DNA of 14,200 nt from Bacteroidota bacterium (GTDB taxonomy: Bacteria > Bacteroidota > Bacteroidia > Bacteroidales > UBA1402). A program made the translations under genes and the position numbers. A model generated the notes under the pieces. That model did not search any database, had not been told where the DNA came from, and saw only the letters and a program-made list of their open reading frames with translations. Below, in pieces: positions 7,910-14,200 of the stretch. The DNA lies in the NCBI GenBank assembly GCA_030706285.1, contig JAUZOU010000037.1:1-14200 (forward strand). The letters run 5' to 3'. The stretch's first letter is position 1, and each line of letters starts with the position of its first letter.

Positions 7910-8254
7910 ATGAAAAAAATAGAAGCGATTATCAGACGCTCGAAATTCGAAGAAGTTAAAGAGGCATTGCATGATATTGACATTGACTTTTTCACTTATT
8001 CTGAGACAGTAGGTGTAGGTAACGAAAAAAAAAGAAAAAAGGTTTTACGTGGAGGCGATACTGAGTTCATTTCACGTCTGACATTATCGATTGTCGTACG
8101 TGATATCAACCTACGGAAAACGGTCGATTGCATTTTAGAAAAAGCATACACCGGAGAAGTTGGAGATGGAAAGATTTTCGTATCGGACATTGAAGAATCC
8201 TGGCGTATACGTACCAAAGAAAGTGGAGACGACTCTTTGTATGTGAAAGATTAA
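7910..8254 (+). CDS. P-II family nitrogen regulator with divergent T-loop
   Basis: A 114-residue protein, the usual P-II length, expected as a cytoplasmic trimer that senses ATP/ADP and 2-oxoglutarate and plugs Amt. Seen: N-terminal MKKIEAIIR and FEEVKEAL, the B-loop TGEVGDGKIFV (81-91) and C-loop region RIRTKESGDDSL, all strongly conserved. It aligns with E. coli GlnB without gaps, and this shows the T-loop changes: Tyr51, the uridylylation site, is Thr51; Tyr46 is Leu46; Gln39 and Lys58, which help bind Mg-2-oxoglutarate, are Glu39 and Thr58. The loop carries a basic run KKRKK (40-44). Control by UTase is therefore unlikely, and 2-oxoglutarate sensing may be altered. It lies downstream of amt, the reverse of the common glnK-amtB order. 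No obvious separate promoter is seen. I leave the symbol empty because glnB and glnK cannot be separated here. Confidence 0.93.
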   Translation: MKKIEAIIRRSKFEEVKEALHDIDIDFFTYSETVGVGNEKKRKKVLRGGDTEFISRLTLSIVVRDINLRKTVDCILEKAYTGEVGDGKIFVSDIEESWRIRTKESGDDSLYVKD

Positions 8255-8329
8255 TCAAATCATAAGTGATTAACAACAAAAACGTTGAAACCGTTTCCAA
8301 CTAATTATGCGTTTCTTGCTTATTATTCC

Positions 8330-8367
8330 AAACAGGCTATTTCTCAGGAAATAGTCTGTTTATTTTT
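8330..8367 (+). terminator. Terminator of the porin-amt-P-II transcript
   Basis: A 14-bp stem (8330-8343 with 8348-8361; one G-U pair) with the 4-base loop tcag, followed by an interrupted T-tract up to 8367. It lies 76 bases after the P-II stop codon and closes the nitrogen module. Confidence 0.9.
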
Positions 8368-8514
8368 ATATCACAAATAGTATTGGGGGGACAAACAGGT
8401 CAATAACCAGGGAGTTAATAGATCTCGAACCAGGCCTTGATTTTCAACCAGCTTGTGCAGCCTTAAAAGTAGTCCTACTTTCGCATCATAAGTAATTGAC
8501 TGATATCACTTTAA
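8368..8514. other. Non-coding stretch with no recognisable gene
   Basis: Between the P-II terminator and the amt remnant I see no convincing reading frame, tRNA or transposase remnant. The only small structure is aaagtag-tc-ctacttt (8466-8481). It does not read as the missing upstream part of the amt remnant in any frame I checked, so a deletion or rearrangement junction should lie around 8515-8545. Confidence 0.5.
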
Positions 8515-8709
8515 AAAGTATGTTCAAGTGCTAATATTATCTATGTTGGGATAATAGGTTGGATCGTATACAAGGTCATCGATAAAGTTGTCGGAAACAG
8601 GGTTTCTCCTGACGTCAAGCTAATGGGGCTTGACATTCCTGAGATGGGTGCTGAAGGTTATTCAGGCATCAAGATGGATAAAAACGCAGAAACGCCACTT
8701 TCTTATTAA
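8515..8709 (+). pseudogene. C-terminal remnant of a second ammonium transporter gene
   Basis: An open frame without a start codon runs from just after a stop (8512-8514) to TAA at 8707-8709. From about 8545 it reads VGIIGWIVYKVIDKVVG, then NRVSPDVKLMGLDIPEMGAE and GYS. This is the last transmembrane helix and cytoplasmic tail of an Amt protein; compare the tail of the intact neighbour, VEREGEINNGGLDVWEHGAE followed by AY. The wording (GLDIPEMGAEGY against GLDVWEHGAEAY) shows it is not a recent copy of that gene but came from a different Amt subfamily. The remaining roughly 350 residues are absent. A terminator follows 20 bases after the stop, as expected for a formerly functional operon end. 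The upstream limit is uncertain; recognisable similarity starts near 8540. Confidence 0.82.
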
Positions 8710-8729
8710 CTTTACAGCGAATTTCAAAG

Positions 8730-8765
8730 AGAGGGTGTCTCGTCTTTTGGAGTCACCCTCTTTTT
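8730..8765 (+). terminator. Terminator behind the amt remnant
   Basis: agagggtg (8730-8737) pairs with caccctct (8754-8761) around a 16-base loop, followed by a T-run to 8765. It is well preserved although the gene in front of it is only a fragment. The 118 bases from here to nhaA contain no other gene; TACGTCTG at 8828 is one mismatch from a TAnnTTTG promoter box and could serve nhaA. Confidence 0.85.
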
Positions 8766-8883
8766 ATTCATATCCAGTTAGGTACCTATTTATTCCTTAA
8801 CGGATTAAATAGTTTTTTAATTATCCATACGTCTGCTTTCTCCGGTATAATGTGTTGAATACCAGACATTGATTGTTCCGATT

Positions 8884-10230
8884 ATGAATTACAGAAAACC
8901 GTTTAATTATTCATTCATGTCCTTTTTCCGGCACAATGTCAGTGGCGGAATGCTTTTGATTATTATGGCAGTGCTGGCCATTATTGTGGCCAATTCACCC
9001 TGGAGTTCCTACTACAACGAGTTCTTGAATCATCCGATTTCCTTGAAATTCGGCAGTTTCAATCTGCTAAGCCATTATGGGGAAACGCTGAACATGGCTG
9101 GTTTTATCAACGATTTTCTAATGGCCATCTTTTTTTTCCATGTAGGCTTGGAAATCAAACGGGAAGTGTTGGTCGGAGAACTGTCAACAGTGAGAAAAGC
9201 CCTGTTGCCTATCATTGCAGCCTGTGGAGGAATGATCACACCGGTTCTCGTTTATTACCTGATCGACCATACCGCTCCGGGGTGCAGCGGATCCGCCATC
9301 CCAATGGCAACCGACATTGCTTTTTCATTGGGGGCACTCAGTATTTTAGGTAGCCGGGTGCCATTGGGCCTGAAAGTATTCCTGACAGCTTTTGCCGTAG
9401 CAGACGATATTGGTGGCATTCTGGTCATCGCTCTTTTTTATGCCACTAATTTGCATTTAGGGTTCTTACTGATAGCTTTTGCGTTGATTGCCCTATTGTT
9501 GATTGCCAGTCATTTTAACATCCAACACAAGGGGTTGTACATCTTTGCCGGAATTGCCATCTGGTATCTTTTCCTGCAATCAGGTGTGCACAGTACGGTT
9601 GCTGGTGTGCTGGTGGCCTTTACCATCCCGGCCAGACCCCGTTTGAAGCTCCAAAAATACATCAGCCGGATCAGGGAAAGTATTCAGTCTTTTCCAATCA
9701 GCGAAAATGAAAGCATTGTCTTAACCAACGATCAGCTATATGAACTGAAAAACATAGAAGCGGCATCCAATAAAGTGATCTCCCCTCTTCAATATTTGGA
9801 AGACAAGCTTAGCGGGTTTGTCAATTACATTATATTACCCCTGTTTGCGTTTGGTAATGCCGGCATCGTTTTAAGCGGCAGCAGTTCAACGCTGTTCGGA
9901 CTGGTAACCTTCGCCGTTGCGCTGGGTTTGATCGTCGGAAAGCCGATTGGCCTTTTTTCCTTTACCTGGATATCAGTGAAGTTGAACCTGGTTTCTCTGC
10001 CTGACGATACTGACTGGAAATCACTATGGGGTGTTTGTTGCCTTGGTGGCATCGGTTTTACCGTTTCACTGTTTTTAGCAAACCTGTCTTTCGCATCCAT
10101 CAGCCCTGAGCTTCTCAATCAGGCTAAACTCGGCATTGTCATCGGAACGGTCGCATCAGCCATCATCGGGTGTCTGTTCCTGAACAAAACGTTGCCGCAT
10201 CAGCCCAAGACTATTGAAAAGGCAGAATAA
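8884..10230 (+). CDS. nhaA: Na+/H+ antiporter NhaA
   Basis: Inner-membrane antiporter that expels Na+ (or Li+) in exchange for protons, for pH and salt homeostasis. The 448 residues are predicted to form about 12 helices. NhaA hallmarks: FFFHVGLEIKRE (83-94), ATDIAF with Asp144, the paired aspartates Asp174-Asp175 in VADDIGG, which correspond to E. coli Asp163/Asp164, GVHSTVAG with His236, Lys353 (VGKPIG) matching E. coli Lys300, and GGIGFTVSLF near 388-397. The start is chosen at ATG 8884; a TTG at 8869 would add only five residues. It is longer than the 388-residue E. coli protein because of an inserted hydrophilic loop at about 250-310 (RPRLKLQKYISRIRES through NIEAASNKV), which I believe is common in longer NhaA forms. 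It is a single gene with no partner in the same direction. Confidence 0.96.
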   Translation: MNYRKPFNYSFMSFFRHNVSGGMLLIIMAVLAIIVANSPWSSYYNEFLNHPISLKFGSFNLLSHYGETLNMAGFINDFLMAIFFFHVGLEIKREVLVGELSTVRKALLPIIAACGGMITPVLVYYLIDHTAPGCSGSAIPMATDIAFSLGALSILGSRVPLGLKVFLTAFAVADDIGGILVIALFYATNLHLGFLLIAFALIALLLIASHFNIQHKGLYIFAGIAIWYLFLQSGVHSTVAGVLVAFTIPARPRLKLQKYISRIRESIQSFPISENESIVLTNDQLYELKNIEAASNKVISPLQYLEDKLSGFVNYIILPLFAFGNAGIVLSGSSSTLFGLVTFAVALGLIVGKPIGLFSFTWISVKLNLVSLPDDTDWKSLWGVCCLGGIGFTVSLFLANLSFASISPELLNQAKLGIVIGTVASAIIGCLFLNKTLPHQPKTIEKAE

Positions 10231-10333
10231 TCCAATAGTATTTCAAACAGACTTTTTCAATAACTCAGTCTATATCAACTGATTACTGAAAATGTTTGTT
10301 TGTTTTTGTTCTTCTGTGCTGCAACAGTGTAAA

Positions 10334-10582
10334 CTAATTGCATCCACCACTACAGCACGGTTTGATTGTCAGAAAGAGCCCGAACAAACTGCCCCATAAA
10401 ATACTCATATAGGGATTCCCGGTTATTGGACAGCTACCCGAAGAGCAACCGATAAAATAATAATACAGGAACCCGGCCAATCCGCCAAGCAAAACCCCCA
10501 GAAATGGTTTCCAGAAGTACCATGATGTAAAAAATTCCTTGACTGATTTTGGCCTGGGCCTCAATTCACATCCTTTTTTCAT
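10334..10582 (-). CDS. Small DUF6132-like membrane protein
   Basis: An 82-residue protein starting MKKGCELRPRPK; an earlier ATG (10624) would add 14 residues without a matching membrane feature and is less likely. Two hydrophobic helices (about 22-43 and 55-72) flank the loop GCSSGSCPITGNPY, and the end is cysteine-rich, KPCCSGGCN. The glycine-rich first helix with YYYFIGC followed by CPITGNPY strongly resembles the DUF6132 family, whose function is unknown to me. The closely spaced cysteines could bind metal or form disulfides, but this is speculation. It lies downstream of the small ferredoxin on the same strand, with a 154-base gap that may contain a terminator, so an operon is uncertain. 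Confidence 0.75.
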   Translation of the reverse strand: MKKGCELRPRPKSVKEFFTSWYFWKPFLGVLLGGLAGFLYYYFIGCSSGSCPITGNPYMSILWGSLFGLFLTIKPCCSGGCN

Positions 10583-10658
10583 AAACCTACAATTAGTTAA
10601 ATTAATACCATCTATATGCCTCAAGCCAATTTGATCATTGGTTATGACGCTTAATATA

Positions 10659-10686
10659 AACCGGCCCGTCTATGTGCAGGCCCGTT
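10659..10686 (-). terminator. Possible terminator of the small ferredoxin gene
   Basis: On the minus strand aacgggcc pairs with ggccggtt with one G-G mismatch (7 of 8 pairs), around a 12-base loop, followed by tatatt. It lies 50 bases after the ferredoxin stop. The stem is short and the T-tail imperfect, so this is a modest call. Confidence 0.4.
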
Positions 10687-10736
10687 CTTTATACATCGCC
10701 CTATCCGTTTATTGTCCTGCCAACCGGCATGCCAAT

Positions 10737-10931
10737 TCATTGTACATCAGCTTCTGCCACAACCGCCTGCATAGGACAAAACCGGGCACATTTGCCACAT
10801 TCGATACATGTTGTTTTATCGATCACCGGTAAACCGTAACCGTTTTGGGAAATGGCTCCGGCAGAGCAGACCCGGAGCAACGGACAACGGTGATTTTGCG
10901 GACAGGCCAATGGATTGATCGTTAGTGCCAT
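10737..10931 (-). CDS. Small 4Fe-4S ferredoxin-like protein
   Basis: A 64-residue cytoplasmic iron-sulfur protein. The C-terminal half has a complete 4Fe-4S motif, CIECGKCARFCP (Cys42, 45, 48, 52). The N-terminal half has an expanded motif, Cys10-x5-Cys16-x5-Cys22 (CPQNHRCPLLRVC) followed by SAGAI, where normal bacterial ferredoxins have CxxCxxCxxxCP. The overall ferredoxin fold symmetry (GAI and QAV after each motif) is retained. It may hold one 4Fe-4S cluster plus a second, irregularly ligated cluster. Likely role: an electron carrier for an unknown partner; no oxidoreductase is adjacent. The start ATG gives MALTINPLAC. I recall similar small proteins with the same CPQNH opening in anaerobes, so the irregularity is probably a family trait rather than decay. 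Confidence 0.88.
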   Translation of the reverse strand: MALTINPLACPQNHRCPLLRVCSAGAISQNGYGLPVIDKTTCIECGKCARFCPMQAVVAEADVQ

Positions 10932-11196
10932 ACGTTAAAAATTTTAGGAGTAAATAAAACAGTTGCTTGTTGTTTTTCATTATGGACAGACTATCAGTCA
11001 ATAATCATCCAACGTATCACGGATTATTATTTTCCACTAGAAATAGTTTTGGCTACAAATATAATACAACCAATCCATCAAACAAAGTAAAAAATGCTCA
11101 TATAAACCTAAATTTTTTTAGTGATCTTTTGATAAAAAAAATAGTACATTAGCCTGTCAATTTATCAAACAGTAATAAACTCAACATCTCATAATT

Positions 11197-12387
11197 ATGT
11201 ACCAGGCATTCAAGTCTCATCTGCAAGCTGAACTTGCCAACATCGAACAGGCCGGTTTGTCAAAAAACGAACGGATTATTGTTTCGCCTCAGGGGGCTTT
11301 GATCCGCCTGAGCGACGGAAAAGAAGTACTCAATTTCTGTGCCAACAATTACCTTGGCTTGTCAAATCATCCCGGACTAATCCAGGCCGCTAAAAAAGCG
11401 CTGGATACCCACGGTTATGGTATGTCTTCCGTCCGGTTTATTTGCGGAACGCAAGACCTGCATAAAAAGCTTGAAGCAACCATCGCCCGTTTCTTCGGAA
11501 CGGAAGACACCATTTTGTACGCAGCCTGCTTCGATGCCAATGGTGGCGTTTTTGAACCGTTGCTGACAGAAGACGACGCCATTATCTCAGATGCGTTGAA
11601 CCATGCCTCTATTATTGATGGCGTACGGCTCTGCAAAGCACAGCGTTACCGGTATGCCAATGCCGATATGGAAGATCTGGAAAAGCAGTTGAAGGCCTCT
11701 CAAGCCCAACGATTTAGGATTATTGCCACAGACGGTGTCTTTTCGATGGACGGCAATGTCACTCCGCTGGATAAAATTTACGAACTGGCCGAAAAATATC
11801 AAGCTTTAGTGATGGTGGATGAATCGCATTCAGCCGGGGTCGTCGGCAAAACAGGACATGGCGTTACCGAACGGTTCGGCTTGCGCGGAAAAATCGAGAT
11901 CATTACCGGTACACTCGGCAAAGCCTTCGGCGGCGCTATCGGAGGGTTTACCACCGGTAAGAAAGAAATTATTGAGTTGCTACGTCAGCGCTCTCGCCCC
12001 TATCTATTTTCAAACTCCATTCCTCCCATGGTGGCGGCAGCAGGCATCCACGCCTTTGAATTAATCGATGGTTCCAACGAGCTGCAGGACAACTTGCATA
12101 AAAACACGGCGTACTTTGTCCAACGGATGATTGACGCTGGATTTGATATCAAACCGACTGAATCGGCCATCTGCGCCGTCATGTTGTACGATGCCAAACT
12201 CTCGCAGGAAATGGCCTCACGCTTACTAGAAGAAGGCATCTATGTGACCGGGTTCTATTATCCGGTTGTACCGAAAGGTCAGGCCCGTATCCGGGTTCAG
12301 CTTTCAGCCGCTCATACGACAGAACAACTGGATCAATGTATCACAGCCTTTATAAAAGTGGCCAAAGCACTGGCTATTCTAAATTAA
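11197..12387 (+). CDS. kbl: Glycine C-acetyltransferase (2-amino-3-ketobutyrate CoA ligase)
   Basis: PLP-dependent cytoplasmic enzyme that cleaves 2-amino-3-ketobutyrate with CoA to glycine and acetyl-CoA (EC 2.3.1.29). The 396 residues compare with 398 in E. coli. Seen: substrate/cofactor region NFCANNYLGLSNHP (46-59), GYGMSSVRFICGTQ (73-86), His136 (NHASIIDG) expected to stack on the PLP ring, Asp208 and His211 (VDESHSAG), and the PLP lysine Lys242 in TGTLGKAFGG. The FICGTQ and CANNYLG wording is diagnostic of Kbl as against the related AONS/BioF and serine palmitoyltransferase enzymes. It is followed after 27 bases by tdh, the enzyme making its unstable substrate, so they form an operon. 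The 265 bases upstream hold no other convincing gene and no exact TAnnTTTG box. Confidence 0.97.
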   Translation: MYQAFKSHLQAELANIEQAGLSKNERIIVSPQGALIRLSDGKEVLNFCANNYLGLSNHPGLIQAAKKALDTHGYGMSSVRFICGTQDLHKKLEATIARFFGTEDTILYAACFDANGGVFEPLLTEDDAIISDALNHASIIDGVRLCKAQRYRYANADMEDLEKQLKASQAQRFRIIATDGVFSMDGNVTPLDKIYELAEKYQALVMVDESHSAGVVGKTGHGVTERFGLRGKIEIITGTLGKAFGGAIGGFTTGKKEIIELLRQRSRPYLFSNSIPPMVAAAGIHAFELIDGSNELQDNLHKNTAYFVQRMIDAGFDIKPTESAICAVMLYDAKLSQEMASRLLEEGIYVTGFYYPVVPKGQARIRVQLSAAHTTEQLDQCITAFIKVAKALAILN

Positions 12388-12414
12388 CGATTACCTGATT
12401 AAACTGCCGTTCGT

Positions 12415-13443
12415 ATGAAAGCATTAGTAAAACGTCATCCTGAAAAAGGCATCTGGATGGAAGAGATGCCAATCCCCCACATGGGGATCAACGATGTGTT
12501 GATAAAAATCAAGAAAACAGCCATCTGCGGCACCGACCTGCACATCTACAAATGGGATGACTGGTCACAAAAGACAATTAAAACGCCCATGATCATCGGG
12601 CACGAATATGTCGGCGAAATTGTCGACAAAGGCCGTGGCGTGAGAAACATACAGATTGGCGACCGGGTGACCGGTGAAGGCCATATTGCCTGCGGCCATT
12701 GCCGGAATTGTCGCCGGGGAAAACTGCACGTGTGTGAGAATTCCATCGGCGTTGGCGTAAACCGCGACGGTGCTTTTGCTGAATACCTGTCACTGCCATC
12801 CCAGAATGTAGTGCATCTCGACGCCCGCATACCCGATGAAATTGCTTCCATCATGGATCCATTCGGCAATGCCACCCATACGGCCTTATCCTTTCCGCTA
12901 ACCGGCGAAGATGTGCTGATTACAGGTGCCGGCCTCATCGGAACCATGGCTACCGGCATCTGCCGTTTTGCCGGAGCCCGTTATATTGTCGTAACCGACC
13001 TGAGCGATTACCGGCTGGAAATCGCCAAAAAAATGGGCGCAACTGTCACTGTCAATCCTACCAAAGGGGAATCCGTCGAACAAGTCATGAGAGACCTGCA
13101 CATGCGTGGTTTTGACATCGGCCTTGAAATGTCAGGCTCACCCATCGCCTTCCAAAATCTGATTGACAACATGTACAATGGCTCAAAAGTCGCTTTACTG
13201 GGCATTTTACCCAATTCAACCACTGTCGACTGGAACAAAATCATCTTCAAAGCGTTAACCTTAAAAGGCATCTACGGCCGTGAAATGTGGGAAACCTGGT
13301 ACAAAATGGAACAAATGCTCATTACCGGACTTGACCTGACCCCAGTGATCACCCATCGCTTCGAAATCGACGACTTCCAAAAAGGGTTCGACGTCATGGA
13401 AAGCGGGCAATGCGGGAAGGTTATACTGAATTGGGAGAAATAA
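12415..13443 (+). CDS. tdh: L-threonine 3-dehydrogenase (zinc, medium-chain)
   Basis: Cytoplasmic enzyme that oxidises L-threonine to 2-amino-3-ketobutyrate with NAD+ (EC 1.1.1.103); the product is passed to Kbl. The 342 residues are close to the 341 of E. coli. Catalytic zinc ligands are Cys38 (AICGTDLH), His63 and Glu64 (GHEYVG), with Thr40 and His43 as proton relay. Structural zinc cysteines are Cys93, 96, 99 and 107 (CGHCRNCRRGKLHVC). DPFGNATHTAL around 148-158 is typical of Tdh rather than other alcohol dehydrogenases. The NAD-binding loop is GAGLIG (171-176), where GAGPIG is usual, a mild change. kbl and tdh form a two-gene threonine catabolism operon. I see no terminator hairpin in the 140 bases that follow. 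Confidence 0.97.
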   Translation: MKALVKRHPEKGIWMEEMPIPHMGINDVLIKIKKTAICGTDLHIYKWDDWSQKTIKTPMIIGHEYVGEIVDKGRGVRNIQIGDRVTGEGHIACGHCRNCRRGKLHVCENSIGVGVNRDGAFAEYLSLPSQNVVHLDARIPDEIASIMDPFGNATHTALSFPLTGEDVLITGAGLIGTMATGICRFAGARYIVVTDLSDYRLEIAKKMGATVTVNPTKGESVEQVMRDLHMRGFDIGLEMSGSPIAFQNLIDNMYNGSKVALLGILPNSTTVDWNKIIFKALTLKGIYGREMWETWYKMEQMLITGLDLTPVITHRFEIDDFQKGFDVMESGQCGKVILNWEK

Positions 13444-13515
13444 ATGTCTCCTGCCAGTTGGCCTACCTATTCTTAATTTTTTGCTTCAATCTTATATAAT
13501 CAATTAATTTTTCAT

Positions 13516-13523
13516 TATTTTTG
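13516..13523 (+). promoter_or_regulatory. Possible -7 promoter box for the response regulator
   Basis: TATTTTTG fits TAnnTTTG, 60 bases upstream of the response-regulator ATG. No TTTG -33 box lies at the proper spacing (the nearest, 13480-13483, is 32 bases away), and the region is T-rich, so a chance match is possible. Confidence 0.35.
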
Positions 13524-13583
13524 TTTTTGATATCTCTCTTTAAACGTTGATCTTTCTTAGTGCTTTCACCTATTATTATCTAT

Positions 13584-14200
13584 ATGAAGATAAGAATTCT
13601 TATTGCGGATGATAATAAACTTTTCCGGGAACTGCTAGTCCACCGCTTCTCTGAAACTCCTGACATTGAAGTCATTGCGGAGGCAGAAGACAGCAAGCAA
13701 GTTTTTGACGAAGTGAGAAAAGCACAACCTGACATCATCTTGATAGACATCGGCATTCCGCGCCTAAAAGGGATAGAGACAATCAAGCTGATCCAGCATG
13801 AGTATTCCAAAGTCAAATTCATTGCATTGACATCACGTGCTGAGAAAATACATATTAAAGGAACGCTGGAAGCCGGTGCATGGGGATATCATCTGAAATC
13901 CTGCACGTTCGATCAGATAGCCACAGCCATCAGGCAGGTATATGACGGGAAAAAGACCGTCAGTGCCGAGGTGGAAGGCATCATTATTGATGATTACCTC
14001 GGACACCATTCTTCCAATTCGCATACGCTTACGGAACGTGAAAATCAGATTCTTAAACTGCTGGCCGAAGGAAAATCCATCCGGGAAATTTCAGAAATCT
14101 TATTTATCAGTATTAAAACAGTAGGGACACATAAACAAAACATTTTCGACAAAATGGGTTTCAGCAATCTGGCTCAATTGGTGAATTACGCCATTAAAAA
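13584..14200 (+). CDS. NarL/FixJ-type (LuxR-HTH) response regulator, 3' end outside window
   Basis: Two-component transcription regulator, 205 residues visible and no stop before the window edge; full-length members have about 205-220. Receiver domain at about 1-122: acid pocket Asp9-Asp10 (IADDN), phosphorylation site Asp55 (ILIDIGIPR), Thr83 (ALTS) and Lys105 (GYHLKS). A linker follows, then a LuxR-type helix-turn-helix from about 149: LTERENQILKLLAEGKS, then EISEILFISIKTVGTHKQNI. All phosphorelay residues are intact, so it should be activated by a histidine kinase; none is in the window and it may lie downstream. The usual LLKS is HLKS here (His103), a small deviation. The start ATG 13584 gives MKIRILIADD. 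It is separated from tdh by 140 T-rich bases and has its own possible promoter. Target genes are unknown. Confidence 0.94.
   Translation, partial: MKIRILIADDNKLFRELLVHRFSETPDIEVIAEAEDSKQVFDEVRKAQPDIILIDIGIPRLKGIETIKLIQHEYSKVKFIALTSRAEKIHIKGTLEAGAWGYHLKSCTFDQIATAIRQVYDGKKTVSAEVEGIIIDDYLGHHSSNSHTLTERENQILKLLAEGKSIREISEILFISIKTVGTHKQNIFDKMGFSNLAQLVNYAIK

Noticed and set aside
8400..8450. Minus-strand ggttcgagatc resembling a tRNA T-loop
   Set aside because: The flanking bases do not form a T-stem and no acceptor, D or anticodon arms can be drawn.
10231..10333. Possible terminator after nhaA around ctcagt/actgat
   Set aside because: The stem is only five pairs before mismatches and has no proper T-tract directly after it.
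10638..10832. 64-codon plus-strand frame opposite the ferredoxin
   Set aside because: It is the antisense shadow of the ferredoxin gene, whose cysteine motifs make the minus strand the coding one.
10967..11152. 61-codon plus-strand frame before kbl
   Set aside because: The composition is that of AT-rich non-coding DNA, with no recognisable motif and an ending in A-rich sequence.
11128..11152. TTTG plus TACATTAG as a kbl promoter
   Set aside because: The spacing is about 13 bases instead of 19-21 and the -7 box has a mismatch.

Overview
The window looks like a chromosomal segment of a Bacteroidota bacterium, most likely order Bacteroidales. The evidence is a SusC/SusD outer-membrane pair, lipoproteins with Bacteroidota-style signal peptides, several exact TAnnTTTG promoter -7 boxes, and the near absence of Shine-Dalgarno sequences. 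I cannot name a genus from sequence alone.

Layout: (1) 2-2288, the 3' end of a SusC-type TonB-dependent transporter followed by its SusD-type lipoprotein, closed by a strong terminator at about 2312. (2) 2479-3564, alanine dehydrogenase (ald) with its own promoter. It converges, through a bidirectional terminator, on a minus-strand lipoprotein with an alpha/beta-hydrolase domain (3727-5052). (3) 5053-5466, an AT-rich region with a composite hairpin, a 12-bp direct repeat and a very good promoter. (4) 5467-8254, a nitrogen module: TorF-type porin, ammonium transporter (amt) with an unusual N-terminal extension, and a P-II regulator whose T-loop has lost the modifiable tyrosine. (5) 8255-8883, a long gap holding a terminator, the decayed C-terminal end of a second, different ammonium transporter, and that fragment's own terminator. 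(6) 8884-10230, Na+/H+ antiporter nhaA. (7) 10334-10931, two small minus-strand genes: a DUF6132-like membrane protein and a small ferredoxin with an irregular first cysteine motif. (8) 11197-13443, kbl-tdh, the threonine-to-glycine pathway. (9) 13584 to the end, a NarL/FixJ-type response regulator cut by the window edge.

How the genes work together: the porin, Amt and P-II genes plausibly form one unit for ammonium passage through the outer membrane, uptake through the inner membrane, and control of uptake. Ald and Kbl-Tdh are amino-acid/nitrogen metabolism enzymes in the same neighbourhood, but nothing in the sequence shows co-regulation. Most genes belong to well-known families. The least ordinary part is the nitrogen module, through the P-II T-loop, the Amt extension, the intergenic inverted repeat and the remnant second amt. 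I did not see a CRISPR array, rRNA or tRNA gene, insertion sequence, or an obviously novel multi-gene system.
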